A DNA stretch of 64,000 bases from Pseudomonas sp. ML96 (GTDB lineage Bacteria > Pseudomonadota > Gammaproteobacteria > Pseudomonadales > Pseudomonadaceae): contig NZ_JPMY01000005.1 in assembly GCF_000761545.1 (NCBI RefSeq), forward strand, positions 1 to 64,000, read 5' to 3'. Numbering within the stretch: the first letter of the stretch is position 1; each line of letters starts with the position of its first letter. Under the pieces are notes generated by a model. It worked only from the letters and a program-made list of their open reading frames with translations. It had not been told where the DNA came from and did no database searches. A program made the translations under genes and the position numbers. Of this stretch, positions 36,560-46,703 are shown in pieces.

Positions 36560-37119
36560 GACGCATTACTCCGCGCGGCGCGCCATTCGCGCAGGCCGAG
36601 CACGGCCAGGGCGGTGAATACGCCGTACAGCCCAGCGGTCAGCCAGTACTCCTGGAAGGCGAAGAAGCCGACATAGAGCACGTCGATCACGATCCACAGC
36701 AGCCAGCACTGCCAGCGCTTGAGCGCCATCCACAACTGGGCGAGCAGGCTGAAGGCGGTGAGTAGGGCGTCCGGCCAGGGGTAGACCGCCTCGGTCAGGC
36801 GATCCATGGCCAGCCCCAATCCCAGGCCGATCAGCAGGGCCACGCCGAGCCCGATGAGGATTTCGCTGCGGCCTGCCGCACTGACCGGCCTCCGGCCACT
36901 GTCATCGACACCCTGGCGCCACTGCCACCAGCCATACAGCTGCATGACGGCGAACACCCCGTGCAGCAGCACCAGCGAGTAGAGGCGGGCATCGAAGAAG
37001 AACCAGGCGTAGAGCAGCACCATCACCAGCCCGATGGGCCAGCACAGCGGGTTCTGCCGCACGGTAAGCCAGACGGAGGTGATGCCGAGGGCGGCGGCGA
37101 TGATTTCCAGGGGAGTCAT
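36556..37119 (-). CDS. pnuC: Nicotinamide riboside transporter PnuC
   Basis: 187 residues with about seven hydrophobic segments. Family stretches are LEIIAAALGITSVWLTVRQNPLCWPIGL, FFFDARLYSLVLLHGVFAVMQLYGWWQW and WLLWIVIDVLYVGFFAFQEYWLTAGLYGVF. PnuC facilitates diffusion of nicotinamide riboside, trapped by phosphorylation; the kinase is the overlapping next gene. It starts 40 bases after the metH stop codon, on the same strand. Confidence 0.93.
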   Translation of the reverse strand: MTPLEIIAAALGITSVWLTVRQNPLCWPIGLVMVLLYAWFFFDARLYSLVLLHGVFAVMQLYGWWQWRQGVDDSGRRPVSAAGRSEILIGLGVALLIGLGLGLAMDRLTEAVYPWPDALLTAFSLLAQLWMALKRWQCWLLWIVIDVLYVGFFAFQEYWLTAGLYGVFTALAVLGLREWRAARSNAS

Positions 37120-37132
37120 GACAATAACCAGA

Positions 37133-37152
37133 AGGGGCGCCTGAGCGCCCCT
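37133..37152 (-). terminator. Hairpin after metH (weak terminator)
   Basis: AGGGGCGC-CTGA-GCGCCCCT, an 8-bp perfect stem between metH (stop at 37160) and pnuC. On the minus strand it is followed by CTTCTGGTTATTG, without a clean T run, so read-through into pnuC is possible. Confidence 0.55.
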
Positions 37153-37159
37153 TGTTCAA

Positions 37160-40100
37160 TCAGCTGTCGTAGCCGAGGTTCGGCGCCAGCCAGCGTTCGG
37201 TCACGGACAGTTCCTGGCCCTTGCGCTTGGTGTAGCACTCGACCTGGTCCTGATCGACCTTGCCGACGGCGAAGTACTGCGCCTCGGGGTGGGCGAAGTA
37301 CCAGCCGGAGACTGCCGCTGCCGGGAACATGGCGTAGTGCTCGGTGAGGAATACGCCGCTGCGGCCGGCCTGGTTGTAGTCGGCTGCCGGGTCGAGCAGC
37401 TTGAACAGGGTGGCCTTCTCGGTGTGGTCCGGGCAGGCCGGGTAGCCCGGGGCGGGGCGGATGCCGATGTACTGCTCGCGAATCAGCGCCTCGTTGTCCA
37501 GGGTCTCGTCCTTGGCGTAGCCCCAGTACTGCTTGCGCACGCGCTCGTGTAGCCACTCGGCGCAGGCTTCGGCCAGGCGGTCGGCGAGGGCCTTGACCAT
37601 GATCGAGCTGTAGTCGTCGCCCTTGGCCTCGTAGGCCTTGGCCACTTCCTCGGCGCCGATGCCGGCGGTGGTGATGAAGCCGCCGACATAGTCGGTCTTG
37701 CCGCTTTCCTTGGGCGCGACGAAGTCGGCCAGGGACAGGTTCGGCTTGCTGTCCGCCTTGATGTTCTGCTGGCGCAGGTGGTGCAGGGTCGCCAGCGGCT
37801 TGCCGTCGTCGCCGTAGACTTCGATGTCGTCGTGGCGCACCTGGTTGGCCGGCCAGAAGCCGAACACGGCACGGGCCTTGATCAGTTTCTCGTCGATCAG
37901 CTTGTTGAGCATCGCCTGGGCGTCGTTGAACAGGCTTGTGGCGGCCTCGCCGACGATCTCGTCAGTGAGGATGCGCGGGTACTTGCCGGCCAGGTCCCAG
38001 GAGATGAAGAACGGCGTCCAGTCGATGTACTCGGCCAGTTCGCGCAGGTCGATGTCGTCCAGCACCTGCGCGCCGGTGAAGCTCGGCTTGGGCGCGATGT
38101 AGGTGGACCAGTCGAAGTCCAGCTTGTTGGCGATGGCCTCGGCATAGGGCAGGCGCTCGGTGCGCGAGGCGCGGGCGGCGGTGCGCTCGCGGACCACCAC
38201 GTATTCGTCGCGGGTCTTCTGTACGAAGTCGGTTTTAAGTTCTTTCGACAGCAGCTGGGTGGCCACGCCCACGGCGCGCGAGGCGTCGGTAACGTAGATC
38301 ACCGCGTCGTTGCTGTACTGCGGCTCGATCTTCACCGCGGTGTGCGCCTTGGAAGTGGTGGCGCCACCGATCATCAGCGGCAGGGTAAAGCCCTGGCGCT
38401 GCATCTCTTTGGCCACGTGGACCATCTCGTCCAGCGACGGGGTGATCAGGCCGGACAGGCCGATGATGTCGCACTTCTCGGCGATGGCGGTCTGCAGGAT
38501 CTTCTCCGCCGGCACCATCACGCCCAGGTCGACGATGTCGTAGCCATTACAGCCAAGAACGACGCCGACGATGTTCTTGCCGATGTCATGCACGTCGCCC
38601 TTCACGGTGGCCATGAGGATCTTGCCCTTGGCTTCCGGCTTGTCGCCTTTTTCCTCTTCGATGAAGGGGATCAGGTGGGCCACGGCCTGCTTCATCACGC
38701 GGGCGGATTTGACCACCTGCGGCAGGAACATCTTGCCCGAGCCGAACAGGTCGCCGACCACGTTCATGCCGCTCATCAGCGGGCCTTCGATCACTTCGAT
38801 GGGGCGCGCGCACTGCTGGCGGCACTCCTCGGTGTCCTCGACGATGAAGGCGGTGATGCCCTTGACCAGCGCGTGTTCCAGGCGCTTGGCCACCGGGTAG
38901 CTACGCCATTCCTCGTCCTCGGCTTCCTTCACCGCGCCGCCGCCACGGTAGTTGTCGGCGATGGCCAGCAGCGCTTCGGTGCTGCCCTCGTGACGGTTGA
39001 GCACCACGTCCTCGACCTTGTCGCGCAGCTCTTTGGGGATCTCGTCGTAGATCTCCAACTGGCCGGCGTTGACGATGCCCATGGAGAGGCCGTTCTGGAT
39101 CGCGTAATAGAGGAACACCGAGTGAATCGCTTCGCGCACCGGGTTGTTGCCGCGGAACGAGAAGGACACGTTGGATACGCCGCCGGACGACAGCGCATAG
39201 GGCAGCTCGTCACGGATGTAGGCGCAGGCCTCGATGAAGTCCACCGCGTAGTTGTTGTGCTCTTCGATGCCGGTGGCGACGGCGAAGATGTTCGGGTCGA
39301 AGATGATGTCTTCCGGCGGGAAGCCCACTTCGTTGACCAGGATGTCGTACGAGCGCTTACAGATTTCCTTCTTGCGCGCGGCGGTATCGGCCTGGCCGAC
39401 CTCGTCGAAGGCCATCACCACCACGGCGGCGCCATAGCGCTTGCACAGCTTGGCGTGGTGCTTGAACTGCTCGACGCCTTCCTTCATGGAGATCGAGTTG
39501 ACGATGCCCTTGCCCTGGATGCACTTGAGGCCGGCCTCGATCACTTCCCACTTGGAGGAGTCGATCATGATTGGTACGCGCGAGATGTCCGGCTCGGAGG
39601 CGATCAGGTTGAGGAAGCGCACCATGGCCGCCTGGGAGTCGAGCATCCCTTCGTCCATGTTGATGTCGATCACCTGGGCGCCGGCTTCCACCTGCTGCAG
39701 GGCGACTTCCAGGGCCTCGGTGTAGTTCTCCTCGCGGATCAGCCGGGCGAACTTGGCGCTACCGGTGATGTTGGTGCGCTCGCCGACGTTCACGAACAGC
39801 GACTTGCGGTCGATGGTGAACGGCTCCAGGCCCGACAAGCGGCAGGCCTTGGGAATGTCCGGGATCACGCGCGGCTGGTACTTGGCCACCGCCTCGGCGA
39901 TCGCCTTGATATGCGGCGGGGTGGTACCGCAGCAGCCGCCGATGATGTTGAGCAGGCCGCTGGCAGCAAACTCCTCGACCACCTCGGCCATCTGCGCCGG
40001 GGTCTCGTCGTACTCGCCGAAGGCGTTGGGCAGGCCGGCGTTGGGGTGGGCGGACACATGGGTGCCGGCCTTGGCCGCCAGCTCTGCCAGGTACGGGCGC

Positions 40101-40870
40101 AGTTCCTTGGCGCCGAGGGCACAGTTGAGACCCACGGAGATCGGTTTGGCGTGCGCCACCGAGTTCCAGAAGGCTTCGGTGGTCTGGCCGGACAGGGTGC
40201 GGCCGGAGGCGTCGGTGATGGTGCCGGAGATCATGATCGGCAGCTCGACGTTGTCCTCGTCGAACACCTGCTGCACAGCGAAGATCGCCGCCTTGGCGTT
40301 CAGGGTGTCGAAGATGGTTTCGATCAGGATCAGGTCGGCGCCGCCCTCGATCAGGCCGCGAGTGGCCTCGGTGTAGTTCTCTACCAGTTCGTCGAAGGTG
40401 ACGTTGCGGAAGCCTGGATCGTTGACGTCCGGGGAGATTGAGCAGGTACGGCTGGTTGGGCCGAGCACGCCGGCGACGAAGCGCGGGCGGTCCGGGGTCT
40501 CCAGGCTCTTGGCGTCGGCCACCTGGCGGGCGACGCGGGCGCCGGCCACGTTCAGCTCGTAGGTCAGCTCTTCCATGCCGTAGTCGGCCTGGGATACGCG
40601 GGTGGCGTTGAAGGTGTTGGTCTCGAGGATGTCGGCGCCGGCATCCAGGTAGGCCTTCTCGATCTCGGCGATAATCTGCGGCTGGGTCAGCAGCAGCAGG
40701 TCGTTGTTGCCTTTCACGTCGCTCGGCCAGTCGGCGAAGCGCGTGCCACGGTAGTGCTCTTCCTCCAGCTTGTAGCTCTGGATCATGGTGCCCATGCCGC
40801 CGTCGAGGATCAGGATGCGTTCTTTCAGGGCTTGCTGAAGGGCCTGGAGGCGGGCGCTGCGGTCGGACAT
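37160..40870 (-). CDS. metH: Cobalamin-dependent methionine synthase MetH
   Basis: 1236 residues, full length. Domains in order: homocysteine-binding barrel (about 1-335, zinc ligands in VGLNCALG and GGCCGTTP), methyltetrahydrofolate-binding barrel (about 360-620, [24 protein letters not shown]), B12 cap (650-740), B12-binding Rossmann domain with the cobalt-ligand motif DVHDIG ([14 protein letters not shown]), and the SAM-dependent activation domain (about 905-1236, [12 protein letters not shown]). It transfers a methyl group from 5-methyl-THF to homocysteine. Divergent from cti. No room for a B12 riboswitch in the 155-base leader. Confidence 0.98.
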   Translation of the reverse strand: MSDRSARLQALQQALKERILILDGGMGTMIQSYKLEEEHYRGTRFADWPSDVKGNNDLLLLTQPQIIAEIEKAYLDAGADILETNTFNATRVSQADYGMEELTYELNVAGARVARQVADAKSLETPDRPRFVAGVLGPTSRTCSISPDVNDPGFRNVTFDELVENYTEATRGLIEGGADLILIETIFDTLNAKAAIFAVQQVFDEDNVELPIMISGTITDASGRTLSGQTTEAFWNSVAHAKPISVGLNCALGAKELRPYLAELAAKAGTHVSAHPNAGLPNAFGEYDETPAQMAEVVEEFAASGLLNIIGGCCGTTPPHIKAIAEAVAKYQPRVIPDIPKACRLSGLEPFTIDRKSLFVNVGERTNITGSAKFARLIREENYTEALEVALQQVEAGAQVIDINMDEGMLDSQAAMVRFLNLIASEPDISRVPIMIDSSKWEVIEAGLKCIQGKGIVNSISMKEGVEQFKHHAKLCKRYGAAVVVMAFDEVGQADTAARKKEICKRSYDILVNEVGFPPEDIIFDPNIFAVATGIEEHNNYAVDFIEACAYIRDELPYALSSGGVSNVSFSFRGNNPVREAIHSVFLYYAIQNGLSMGIVNAGQLEIYDEIPKELRDKVEDVVLNRHEGSTEALLAIADNYRGGGAVKEAEDEEWRSYPVAKRLEHALVKGITAFIVEDTEECRQQCARPIEVIEGPLMSGMNVVGDLFGSGKMFLPQVVKSARVMKQAVAHLIPFIEEEKGDKPEAKGKILMATVKGDVHDIGKNIVGVVLGCNGYDIVDLGVMVPAEKILQTAIAEKCDIIGLSGLITPSLDEMVHVAKEMQRQGFTLPLMIGGATTSKAHTAVKIEPQYSNDAVIYVTDASRAVGVATQLLSKELKTDFVQKTRDEYVVVRERTAARASRTERLPYAEAIANKLDFDWSTYIAPKPSFTGAQVLDDIDLRELAEYIDWTPFFISWDLAGKYPRILTDEIVGEAATSLFNDAQAMLNKLIDEKLIKARAVFGFWPANQVRHDDIEVYGDDGKPLATLHHLRQQNIKADSKPNLSLADFVAPKESGKTDYVGGFITTAGIGAEEVAKAYEAKGDDYSSIMVKALADRLAEACAEWLHERVRKQYWGYAKDETLDNEALIREQYIGIRPAPGYPACPDHTEKATLFKLLDPAADYNQAGRSGVFLTEHYAMFPAAAVSGWYFAHPEAQYFAVGKVDQDQVECYTKRKGQELSVTERWLAPNLGYDS

Positions 40871-40959
40871 GGAGACTACCTGGGTGAGCGGTATAGAAAG
40901 GCCGTGGATGATAGCAAAGCTGCATGGCTCTCAGACGCCCGCACCTTCTGCATGAAAAT

Positions 40960-40974
40960 GGCTCAAGTTGAGCC
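40960..40974. promoter_or_regulatory. Perfect palindrome in the metH/cti divergent region
   Basis: GGCTCAA-G-TTGAGCC, a perfect 7-bp inverted repeat about 52 bases upstream of the cti ATG. It overlaps a plausible -35 (TTGAGC, 40968-40973) for a -10 TACAAT at 40993-40998, so it could be an operator for cti, metH or both. Confidence 0.45.
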
Positions 40975-41025
40975 GTTTCGCTGTCATAGCCCTACAATGC
41001 CCTGTCGTTGCATAAGGACTTTGCC

Positions 41026-43302
41026 ATGCCCCGTCGTTTTCTCGCTCCGCTGGCGCTGCTGTGTGCGCCGTTGTTCGCTGCCGAGCCGGTCTCCTACAGC
41101 CGTGACGTTCAGCCGATCCTGACCAACAAGTGCGTGGCCTGCCATGCCTGCTATGACTCGCCCTGCCAGCTCAACCTGGGCAGCGGTGAAGGCGTGCAGC
41201 GCGGCGCCAGCAAGTTGCCGGTGTACGACGGCACGCGCACCAAGGCGCAGGCCACTACCCGTCTGTACTTCGATGCCCATGGCGAGGCGGCCTGGCGCGA
41301 CAAGGGCTTCCACTCGGTGCTCGATCCGCAGGGCGGCCAGGCCGCGCTGGTGGCGCGCATGCTGGAACTGGGGCGGGCCAATCCGCCGACGGCCAATGCC
41401 AAGCTGCCGGACGAGCTGAACATCGATATCGACCGCGAGAACCAGTGCCCGCTGCCCGGCGAGTTCGATGCCTACGCGAAGAAATTCGCTCACGCCGGCA
41501 TGCCCTTCGGCGTCGCCGGGCTCAGCGACGCCGAGTACAGCACCCTGCAGAACTGGCTGCAGCAGGGCGCTCCGGTGGAGCAACAGGCGCTGCAGCCATC
41601 GGCCGCCGAGCAGAAGCAGGTGGCCGAGTGGGAAGCCTTCCTCAACGCGCCTGGCGCGCGGGAGAGCCTGGTCAACCGCTGGCTGTTCGAGCACCTGTTC
41701 CTCGCCCACCTGTATTTCGAGGGCGGCGAAGCGGGGCACTTCTTCCAGCTGGTGCGCTCGCGCACGCCGAGCGGCCAGCCGATCGACCCCATCGCCACGC
41801 GCCGGCCCAATGAGGACCCGGGTACCCAGGTGTACTACCGCCTATGGCCGATCCAGGGCGTGATCGTGCACAAGACCCACATCACCTATCCGCTTAGTGC
41901 CAAGAAGCTCACTCGGGTGCGGGAGCTGTTCTACGCCAGCGACTGGACGGTGGACGCGGTGCCCGGCTATGGCGCCCAGCGCCGGGCCAATCCGTTCGAG
42001 ACCTTCGCCGCCATCCCGGCCCAGGCGCGCTACCAGTTCATGCTGGATAACGCCGAGTACTTCGTGCGCACCTTTATCCGCGGCCCGGTGTGCCGTGGGC
42101 AGATCGCCACCGACGTGATCCGCGACAACTTCTGGGCGCTGTTCCAGGACCCGCAGCACGACCTCTACATCACCGATGCCGAATACCGCGCCCAGGCCAC
42201 GCCGTTGCTGGCGATGCCCGGCCAGTTCGACGAAATCGGCGATTTGCCCGGCCTGTGGAAGGCCTACCGCGACAAGCGCAACGAGTACGAGGACCTGCGC
42301 CGCGAAACCTATGCCGACGCGCCGCTCCCCGGCTGGTCGACCCTGTGGGATGGCAACGACAACGCCTTGCTGTCGATCTACCGCCACCACGACAGCGCCA
42401 TGGTGCGCAAAGGCCTGATCGGCGAGATTCCGCAGACGCTGTGGCTGATGGACTACCCGCTGCTGGAGCGCACCTACTACCAGCTGGTGGTCAATTTCGA
42501 TGTGTTCGGCAACGTCGCCCACCAGGCGCAGACGCGCCTGTATTTCGACCTGATCCGCAATGGCGCCGAGGTCAATTTCCTCCGCCTGCTACCGCCGGAC
42601 TCGCGCCAGGCCTACCTGGACGATTGGTACCAGAACAGCGGCAAGCTGAAGATGTGGCTGGACTACACCGAGGCCGATTTCGATACGCCGAGCGGCATCG
42701 CACTGCCGGAGCAGGGAGCCAAGGGCGCCTTCGCCCAGGCGCTGCTGGCGCGCTACGCCGACCTCAATGCGCGGCCCGATCCGATCAACCGCTGCGAGGG
42801 GGCTGATTGCCATCGTCCGGGCCTGCCAGCCGATCTGGAAGATGCCGAGCAGGCCCTGAGCCGGCTGACCGGGCGCCCGGCCGGTGGGCTTAAGGTGATC
42901 GACCAGTTGCCTGAGTCGACCCTGCTGCGTGTCGAGCGCGCCGATGGCCAGCGCGAGGTCTACAGCCTGCTGCGCAACCGTGCGCACAGCAACGTGGCCT
43001 TCATGACCGGTGAATCGCTGCGCTACCAGCCGGGGCTGGACACCCTGACGGTCTATCCAGGTGTACTCACCAGCTATCCCAACTTCATCTTCAGCCTGAA
43101 GGCGAGCGAGGTGCCGGAGTTCGTCTCGGCCATGGAGCAGGTGCGTGACCAGGCGGCCTTCGACAAGCTGGTGGAGCGCTGGGGCCTTCGCCGCAGTAAC
43201 CCCGAGTTCTGGCAGTACTTCCACGACCTGTCGAGCTACATCCAGGAGACCGAGCCGACGGAAGCCGGCGTGCTGGACATGAACCGCTACCGAAACCTCT
43301 GA
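41026..43302 (+). CDS. cti: Periplasmic fatty acid cis-trans isomerase Cti
   Basis: 758 residues from the ATG at 41026, with AAGGA 7 bases upstream; an in-frame TTG at 41008 is rejected. The signal peptide is RRFLAPLALLCAPLFAAEP. A c-type heme motif CVACH (36-40) follows. Cti converts cis- to trans-unsaturated acyl chains in membrane phospholipids as a rapid response to solvents and heat, a trait of Pseudomonas and Vibrio. The enzyme family length is about 760-770 residues. Divergent from metH as in other Pseudomonas; terminator at 43307. Confidence 0.95.
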   Translation: MPRRFLAPLALLCAPLFAAEPVSYSRDVQPILTNKCVACHACYDSPCQLNLGSGEGVQRGASKLPVYDGTRTKAQATTRLYFDAHGEAAWRDKGFHSVLDPQGGQAALVARMLELGRANPPTANAKLPDELNIDIDRENQCPLPGEFDAYAKKFAHAGMPFGVAGLSDAEYSTLQNWLQQGAPVEQQALQPSAAEQKQVAEWEAFLNAPGARESLVNRWLFEHLFLAHLYFEGGEAGHFFQLVRSRTPSGQPIDPIATRRPNEDPGTQVYYRLWPIQGVIVHKTHITYPLSAKKLTRVRELFYASDWTVDAVPGYGAQRRANPFETFAAIPAQARYQFMLDNAEYFVRTFIRGPVCRGQIATDVIRDNFWALFQDPQHDLYITDAEYRAQATPLLAMPGQFDEIGDLPGLWKAYRDKRNEYEDLRRETYADAPLPGWSTLWDGNDNALLSIYRHHDSAMVRKGLIGEIPQTLWLMDYPLLERTYYQLVVNFDVFGNVAHQAQTRLYFDLIRNGAEVNFLRLLPPDSRQAYLDDWYQNSGKLKMWLDYTEADFDTPSGIALPEQGAKGAFAQALLARYADLNARPDPINRCEGADCHRPGLPADLEDAEQALSRLTGRPAGGLKVIDQLPESTLLRVERADGQREVYSLLRNRAHSNVAFMTGESLRYQPGLDTLTVYPGVLTSYPNFIFSLKASEVPEFVSAMEQVRDQAAFDKLVERWGLRRSNPEFWQYFHDLSSYIQETEPTEAGVLDMNRYRNL

Positions 43303-43306
43303 GGCA

Positions 43307-43340
43307 ATGAAAAAGCCCGCCGATTGGCGGGCTTTTTCAT
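43307..43340. terminator. Bidirectional terminator between cti and the Tsx-like gene
   Basis: A 15-bp perfect stem ATGAAAAAGCCCGCC (43307-43321) / GGCGGGCTTTTTCAT (43326-43340) with a GATT loop. Confidence 0.93.
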
Positions 43341-43354
43341 TCTGCGGCGCGTGC

Positions 43355-44146
43355 TTAGAAGTGCACTTTGGCCAGCAGGCTGATGGCGCTCTGGTCGGTA
43401 CCGCCGAGGATTTCGTCGCCCAGGAAGCTGTCGTCGTCGATGCCGTACTTGTCGCTCCAGTAGTCGTATTCCACGCCTACGTAGAACTTCTCGCCCCAAC
43501 CCAGGGCCTTGGCCAGGTCGTACTTGATCTGCGGGTTGAAGTGCAGGTTGGCGTGGTAGCTGTCGTCGTTGTCCACGACCCAGTCCATGAAGCCGTCGAT
43601 CACCACGTTGGAGTTGCCAACCGGGATGGTGTAGCTCCACACCGGGGTGATCTGCCAGACGTTGTCACCGTCGCGCTTGCCATCGGTGGTGCGCAGGTAG
43701 GTGTTCAGCTGGAAGTAGTCGAAGCCGGGGATGTTCAGGTCCACGGCCGGGCCGATCAGGTAGGAGTCGACATCGTCTTCGCCGAACTCGTAGGTGGCGG
43801 CCAGCAGGACGTCCTTGATCGGGCCGAACGACAGGTCGGCGCCGCTGATCTTGCCGAACGACAGGCGCGGGCTGATCTCGCCATAGAAGGTATGGCCGTC
43901 ACCGGCGCCGTTGGTGGCCTCGGTGTTGTACTTGATGCCGTCGACGAAGACGAACAGGTCACCGAAGCTCCAGCCGCTAGCGTGCTCGAAGGTCACGGTC
44001 TGCTGCTTGGGCGGGTCGATCTTGAAGTCGATGCCATTGAGGTAGGTCAGGCTGTTGTCTTGCCACAGCAGCAGGTCGCCGGCCATGGCCTGACCGGCTG
44101 CCAGCAGGCTGCCGGCCAACAACAGGGAGGTGGTGGTGCGATTCAT
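43355..44146 (-). CDS. Tsx-like nucleoside-specific outer-membrane channel
   Basis: 263 residues from the ATG at 44144-44146 with AGGAG 6 bases upstream. The signal peptide is TTTSLLLAGSLLAAGQAMA. The mature part has alternating aromatic beta-strand patterns and ends in LLAKVHF, the terminal Phe required for outer-membrane assembly. It resembles the Tsx/OmpK nucleoside channel family. An operator-like palindrome lies 40 bases upstream, shared with the downstream purine genes, so it is the likely outer-membrane entry for nucleosides. Confidence 0.82.
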   Translation of the reverse strand: MNRTTTSLLLAGSLLAAGQAMAGDLLLWQDNSLTYLNGIDFKIDPPKQQTVTFEHASGWSFGDLFVFVDGIKYNTEATNGAGDGHTFYGEISPRLSFGKISGADLSFGPIKDVLLAATYEFGEDDVDSYLIGPAVDLNIPGFDYFQLNTYLRTTDGKRDGDNVWQITPVWSYTIPVGNSNVVIDGFMDWVVDNDDSYHANLHFNPQIKYDLAKALGWGEKFYVGVEYDYWSDKYGIDDDSFLGDEILGGTDQSAISLLAKVHF

Positions 44147-44428
44147 CAAGTGCTCCTGGAATTATTAATGTTTTATGTGTTGAACCTGTCGAATTGGTCA
44201 GGCTTTCACTGCTTGAGCAAGAACGGCGCCAATTCTTGTCCCGCGGGACAGAAAGCTGGCTTTTTCTCGGATTTTTTCCTTTCCTGCCTTTTTTCTCGGC
44301 GTGCTGGCGGGCTGCCCGCACCGCTAGCACGCTCAAAGCCTCCTCGCGGCCGCTGTGGGCGGCCGTGGCGAAGGCGTTGATCGGGGTATTTGCTGCTTCA
44401 GGATGGCGCGCTTCTGCGCCATCACGGG
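44147..44428. other. Intergenic region upstream of the Tsx-like gene
   Basis: 282 bases. It holds the operator-like site at 44186-44201 and a hairpin GATGGCGC-6-GCGCCATC at 44402-44423, seven bases after the adenine deaminase stop on the minus strand, without a T run. I see no gene. Confidence 0.45.
44186..44201. promoter_or_regulatory. RutR-box-like operator in front of the Tsx-like gene
   Basis: CTGTCGA-AT-TGGTCAG matches TTGACCAnnTGGTCAA at 10 of 14 positions. It lies 40-55 bases upstream of the Tsx-like start codon, in the promoter region. Confidence 0.5.
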
Positions 44429-45508
<1,080 letters not shown>

Positions 45509-46474
45509 TCAGGCGGTGGCCTCCTGGCGACGGTAAGCATAGGTGTCGGCGAAGCGCGACAGCATGTAGTCGCTGCAGGAGATAGGCGCGTACTTTGGCG
45601 GGTTGCTGGCATCGAAGCAGCCCGGCAGGCAGCTGATCTCGGTGTCCGGGTGTGGCTCGGCGAAGAACGGCATGGAGTAGCGGTCGACGCCCAGCGGGCT
45701 GATCACCCGGTGCGGGGTGGATTTGTAGCGGTCGTTGCTCCAGCGCGCCATCATGTCGCCGATGTTGACCACGTAGGTGCCTTCCACCGGCGGTGCGTCG
45801 ATCCACTCGCCGCGCACGTCCTGCACCTGCAGGCCGCCGGCGTTGTCCTGGTACAGCAGGGTCACGCAGCCGTAGTCGGTGTGGGCGCCGGCGCCTTGTT
45901 GCTCGGCGCTGCTGGCGGTCTGGCGCGGTGGGTAGTGGATCATGCGGAACACGCTGATCGGGTCGGCGAAGCGCTGGTCGAAGAAGTCTTCCTCGATGCC
46001 CAGGGCTTCAGCCATGGCACGCAGCAGGGTCAGCGACAGCTCGTGCATGTCCAGGTAGTGCTGCTGCATCAGCGCTGCCCAGCCGGCGATCTGCGGGTGC
46101 CGGTTGGGGCCGCGCAGCGCCTTGCCGGCGAGTACGTCGGGGTGCTCGGCGTCCATGTGGAAACCCATGTCGAAGGTCTCCTTGAGGTCGCTCGGCTTGC
46201 TCGGGTCGAGCTGCTCGGTGGCGATGGCGCCGTAGCCGCGATGATGGGCGGTCTGGGTGATGTCGATGCGCAGCTTTTCCTCGGCCGGTCGGGCGAAGAA
46301 GTCCACGGCGGCGGCCTTCAGCTCGGCGATGCGCGAGTCCGGAATCGGGTGGCCCTTGATGTAGTAGAAGCCCCATTCGCGGCAGGCGTGGTCGATCTGC
46401 CGGGCGACTGCGAGCTTGGCGGCCTGGTCGTCCTGGTACAGGGGGGCGATATCGATGATGGGCAGGGTGTTCAT
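45509..46474 (-). CDS. Fe(II)/2-oxoglutarate-type oxygenase (isopenicillin N synthase family)
   Basis: 321 residues. The facial triad is H198-x-D200 (AHTDYG) and H255 (STPHRV), with R265xS267 (RYSMPFF) for the 2-oxoglutarate carboxylate. The N-terminal DIOX_N region (PIIDIAPLYQDD) is typical. Proteins of this group beside purine-import genes in pseudomonads may hydroxylate a purine (a xanthine-hydroxylase-like role is possible) but the substrate is not known here. It lies between the adenine deaminase and the BMP gene on the same strand. Confidence 0.85.
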   Translation of the reverse strand: MNTLPIIDIAPLYQDDQAAKLAVARQIDHACREWGFYYIKGHPIPDSRIAELKAAAVDFFARPAEEKLRIDITQTAHHRGYGAIATEQLDPSKPSDLKETFDMGFHMDAEHPDVLAGKALRGPNRHPQIAGWAALMQQHYLDMHELSLTLLRAMAEALGIEEDFFDQRFADPISVFRMIHYPPRQTASSAEQQGAGAHTDYGCVTLLYQDNAGGLQVQDVRGEWIDAPPVEGTYVVNIGDMMARWSNDRYKSTPHRVISPLGVDRYSMPFFAEPHPDTEISCLPGCFDASNPPKYAPISCSDYMLSRFADTYAYRRQEATA

Positions 46475-46703
46475 GCTGGCTCCAAGAAGGACGGTCCGCG
46501 GCGCCGGTCTGGCGGGTGAGCGCGGTCCGGGTTGCTGCGAGTCTTCTCGTACCCATGCAGCGAAGAGGTCGGCTCGGGCCGGCCCTGTGCGCGGTTCTCC
46601 CGGGGGAGGGACGGCAGCACGTCTTCAGTAAAACCGCCACGCGGGGTGCACGGCGGCGGAATTCTACGGCAGTTCGGGGGCGCCTGGCGCCCCCGTTGGC
46701 CGG

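Noticed and set aside
37778..40441. Very long open frame on the + strand antisense to metH
   Set aside because: High-GC third-position artefact; the minus-strand frame is full-length MetH with all domains and motifs.
40871..41025. B12 riboswitch in front of metH
   Set aside because: The leader is only about 155 bases, shared with divergent cti, and has no B12-box-like sequence.
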